A DNA stretch of 52,401 bases, taken from assembly GCA_013044385.1 (NCBI GenBank), contig JABEUN010000040.1:1-52401 (forward strand). Direction: 5' to 3'. A program made the position numbers and the translations under genes. Under the pieces are notes generated by a model, which was given only the letters and a program-made list of their open reading frames with translations, did not search any database and was not told the DNA's origin. Every line of letters starts with the position of its first letter. The first letter of the stretch is position 1. The stretch is from Acidimicrobiaceae bacterium (GTDB taxonomy: Bacteria; Actinomycetota; Acidimicrobiia; Acidimicrobiales; Acidimicrobiaceae). Positions 50,916 through 52,401 of this stretch are shown piece by piece.

Positions 50916-51917
50916 TCAGATCGGATAGTAGCCCGGTACATCACTATGGGGGGTGTCCAGATACACCTTGGCCTCAGGCGAACCGCCAAACCTGCCATGG
51001 GACCATCGAATTTCAACATGACCAGTCACCGAGACATGCTCGAAACTCCTCTTATCAAGTAGGGTTGCCACCCACCGCACGCAGGGCTGCCCCCTGTTCT
51101 CAGCCGAAATGTCGAACGACTTTAATTCAAAGTCCTGGCGGAAGTCCCACGCGGTCCCTACGCGCAACCTGAGGTGGCTCCTGCCAGAAGTGCCCAAAAG
51201 AAAATAAGGGGCCGAACCTATCCGTAGCATCCGCCAGAGGAGCATCTCCTCAGCCCTGGGGTTGGCAATGGCGCTCCTCCATCGGTCTGCTGTGACACGG
51301 GAGACCACAGAGGAGAATTCTTGATAGAGCGGCTCTATGTTCGTTGGCCAAGACCTTTCCATGGACACCTTGACGACTCTTCGCTGCTCACTTGTGAGCC
51401 TCGAGGGGTCGTTGGGCAAAGATGAATCACCTAATGCCGTCCGCACTGCGCTATACAGTTGGTAATACTCATCCTTGGCTACCTCTTCATACCAATTGCT
51501 GGACTTGGACCGCACGCCATCTTGAAGCAACTCCACGAACAGGTGATTTGGGGATGGATTGAGAAGTACATTGGACTGATATTTGCATGAGATGAGGTAA
51601 ACATGATCGACACGGAGGTCGACTGGAACTAGATCAGCTCCCGGGTTCCGGTGCGGACCCTTCCACTCGATCCTTATCGGTCTGCGACCTCTGAGACCGG
51701 TCTCGGAGGCTAAAAACGCCGCACCGTTAGCAAACGATGCATTAGCTACTTCGACAGTAATTGGGTCGGTTGCCGCTGCAACGACACTATCCCAAGTCGA
51801 CAGGTCGAGGTTTGAGAACTCCACCGGTCGAGATGAAAGTGAACCCATGACGCTGAACCCGCCTAGCATCCCGATCCCGGTCATGATCTCTGTCAGTTCG
51901 GTGCGCTGGTCTGGCAC
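50916..51917 (-). CDS. Probable type II restriction endonuclease
   Basis: The 333-residue protein has no full-length match I can name. It contains an EWKG segment at 84-87 and, further on, D95, D100 and D104 followed by VYLISCKYQ (106-114), a pattern that could be a degenerate PD-(D/E)xK nuclease core. It is 81 nt upstream of the DNA methyltransferase, and that neighbourhood is the main support. The start is placed at the GTG at 51917, with GGGAG 5 nt before it. The frame also offers an ATG at 51920 and a TTG at 51929. Confidence 0.5.
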   Translation of the reverse strand: MPDQRTELTEIMTGIGMLGGFSVMGSLSSRPVEFSNLDLSTWDSVVAAATDPITVEVANASFANGAAFLASETGLRGRRPIRIEWKGPHRNPGADLVPVDLRVDHVYLISCKYQSNVLLNPSPNHLFVELLQDGVRSKSSNWYEEVAKDEYYQLYSAVRTALGDSSLPNDPSRLTSEQRRVVKVSMERSWPTNIEPLYQEFSSVVSRVTADRWRSAIANPRAEEMLLWRMLRIGSAPYFLLGTSGRSHLRLRVGTAWDFRQDFELKSFDISAENRGQPCVRWVATLLDKRSFEHVSVTGHVEIRWSHGRFGGSPEAKVYLDTPHSDVPGYYPI

Positions 51918-52323
51918 CATTTCTCCCAATCATGCATCAGAGATTCACCCTAAGGTGCCGTAGGTTCGCTACCGCACCTAACCCAGCCTCCATTGTGATC
52001 CGACGGATGGACGCAGTTCTTCTGGTTCCCTCCGCGTCTTGGTGTGATTGGGGACTGATCAGGTTGGGCGGCACTGCCTTGGCCATCTATCCAGCGACAT
52101 TTCCGTCGGCAATTCGCAATGCGAAACGTGGTTCTTCTCGCTCGGGCATCTCACTTGGACAAAAGGTCCGATCGAGCCGCACATAGCTAAAGCGCGCAAG
52201 TGAAGGGGCTTTTTACCAGCGAAGTCGCCTGATCGAAAGTCAACCTTCGACAGACTGCCACTACCGGACAGCTATCTGCCAGAGGAGTCGACGTTGTACC
52301 ATTCGGTCAGGGTTCCTGATTAG

Positions 52324-52335
52324 ACGGTTAACCGT
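52324..52335. promoter_or_regulatory. Perfect palindrome upstream of a putative start
   Basis: ACGGTTAACCGT is a perfect 12-bp palindrome 41 bp before the ATG at 52377. It could be the operator of the gene entering at the right edge. Confidence 0.35.
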
Positions 52336-52376
52336 GTTCGAACAACAACTTCGGTGAGCAATCGAGGGGCGAACTA

Positions 52377-52401
52377 ATGCCTCGAGCTGCCCAGCTTCAA
52401 C
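52377..52401 (+). CDS. Possible start of a gene cut by the right edge
   Basis: An ATG at 52377 follows GAGGGG with 7 nt spacing and stays open to the end (eight codons, MPRAAQLQ). The Shine-Dalgarno and spacing are good, but too little is present for a name. Confidence 0.35.

Larger units (their letters stand above)
51930..52401. other. Right-end intergenic region
   Basis: No complete gene is seen. It contains a perfect palindrome and a likely gene start near its right end, described separately. Confidence 0.5.

Noticed and set aside
51932-52186. 84-codon plus-strand frame near the right edge
   Set aside because: No Shine-Dalgarno, no recognisable features, and it starts inside the upstream region of the endonuclease gene.
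1-52401. CRISPR arrays, insertion sequences, rRNA genes and prophage
   Set aside because: No regularly spaced repeats, transposase motifs, rRNA core sequences or phage structural genes were recognised.

Overview
The window looks like a chromosomal segment of a motile actinomycete, most likely from the class Acidimicrobiia. This rests on gene content read from the translations, not on a database search: a SenX3-RegX3-like pair, a ClpS gene followed by a DUF2017 gene, an ABC exporter beside the heme A synthase gene ctaA, an SCO6880-like secretion protein, many GTG/TTG starts, intermediate G+C, and a full flagellar filament and chemotaxis set. Genus and species cannot be told from the window alone.

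Positions 1-21130 are a motility region read almost entirely on the minus strand. A very large double glycosyltransferase (cut by the left edge), a FliT-position protein, fliS, fliD and the flagellin gene are followed by a second large glycosyltransferase/TPR protein, a CheC/CheX-like protein, CheX, CheY, and the operon cheA-cheW-cheY-cheB-cheR. csrA lies on the plus strand and converges on fliW, overlapping it by 8 bp. fliW is the last gene of the tightly coupled set flgN-flgK-flgL-fliW. Four places upstream of flagellar or chemotaxis genes share a sigma28-like motif (T(A/C)AAG or CTCAG, 15 nt, GCCGA). This suggests a motility regulon, with CsrA/FliW acting after transcription on a GGA-rich flagellin leader.

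Positions 21168-26448 hold a compact five-gene type IV secretion-like operon (VirB2-like, VirB6-like, SCO6880-like, VirB4-like, VirD4-like), with no relaxase in view. It runs straight into the flgN operon. Divergent from it are a sensor kinase/response regulator pair and a Fur-family gene.

Positions 28978-39957 are mostly core genes: sdhC and sdhD (with a previously hidden 41-residue membrane ORF, but without sdhA or sdhB), serS, an ABC exporter, ctaA, clpS, a DUF2017 gene, two Gfo/Idh/MocA oxidoreductases (one with an extra N-terminal domain), an alpha/beta hydrolase, and a fusion of a peptidase S51-like domain with a CysS-like C-terminal domain.

Positions 40039-45701 contain tRNA-Glu, then an ABC exporter, an SPFH protein with a ribbon-helix-helix partner, a 1.1 kb non-coding stretch and an APH-like kinase, then tRNA-Asp and tRNA-Phe. 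The rest holds a fused 2-oxoacid dehydrogenase E1, an ACT-domain malic enzyme, and a probable restriction-modification pair. The window ends a few bases into a possible new gene.
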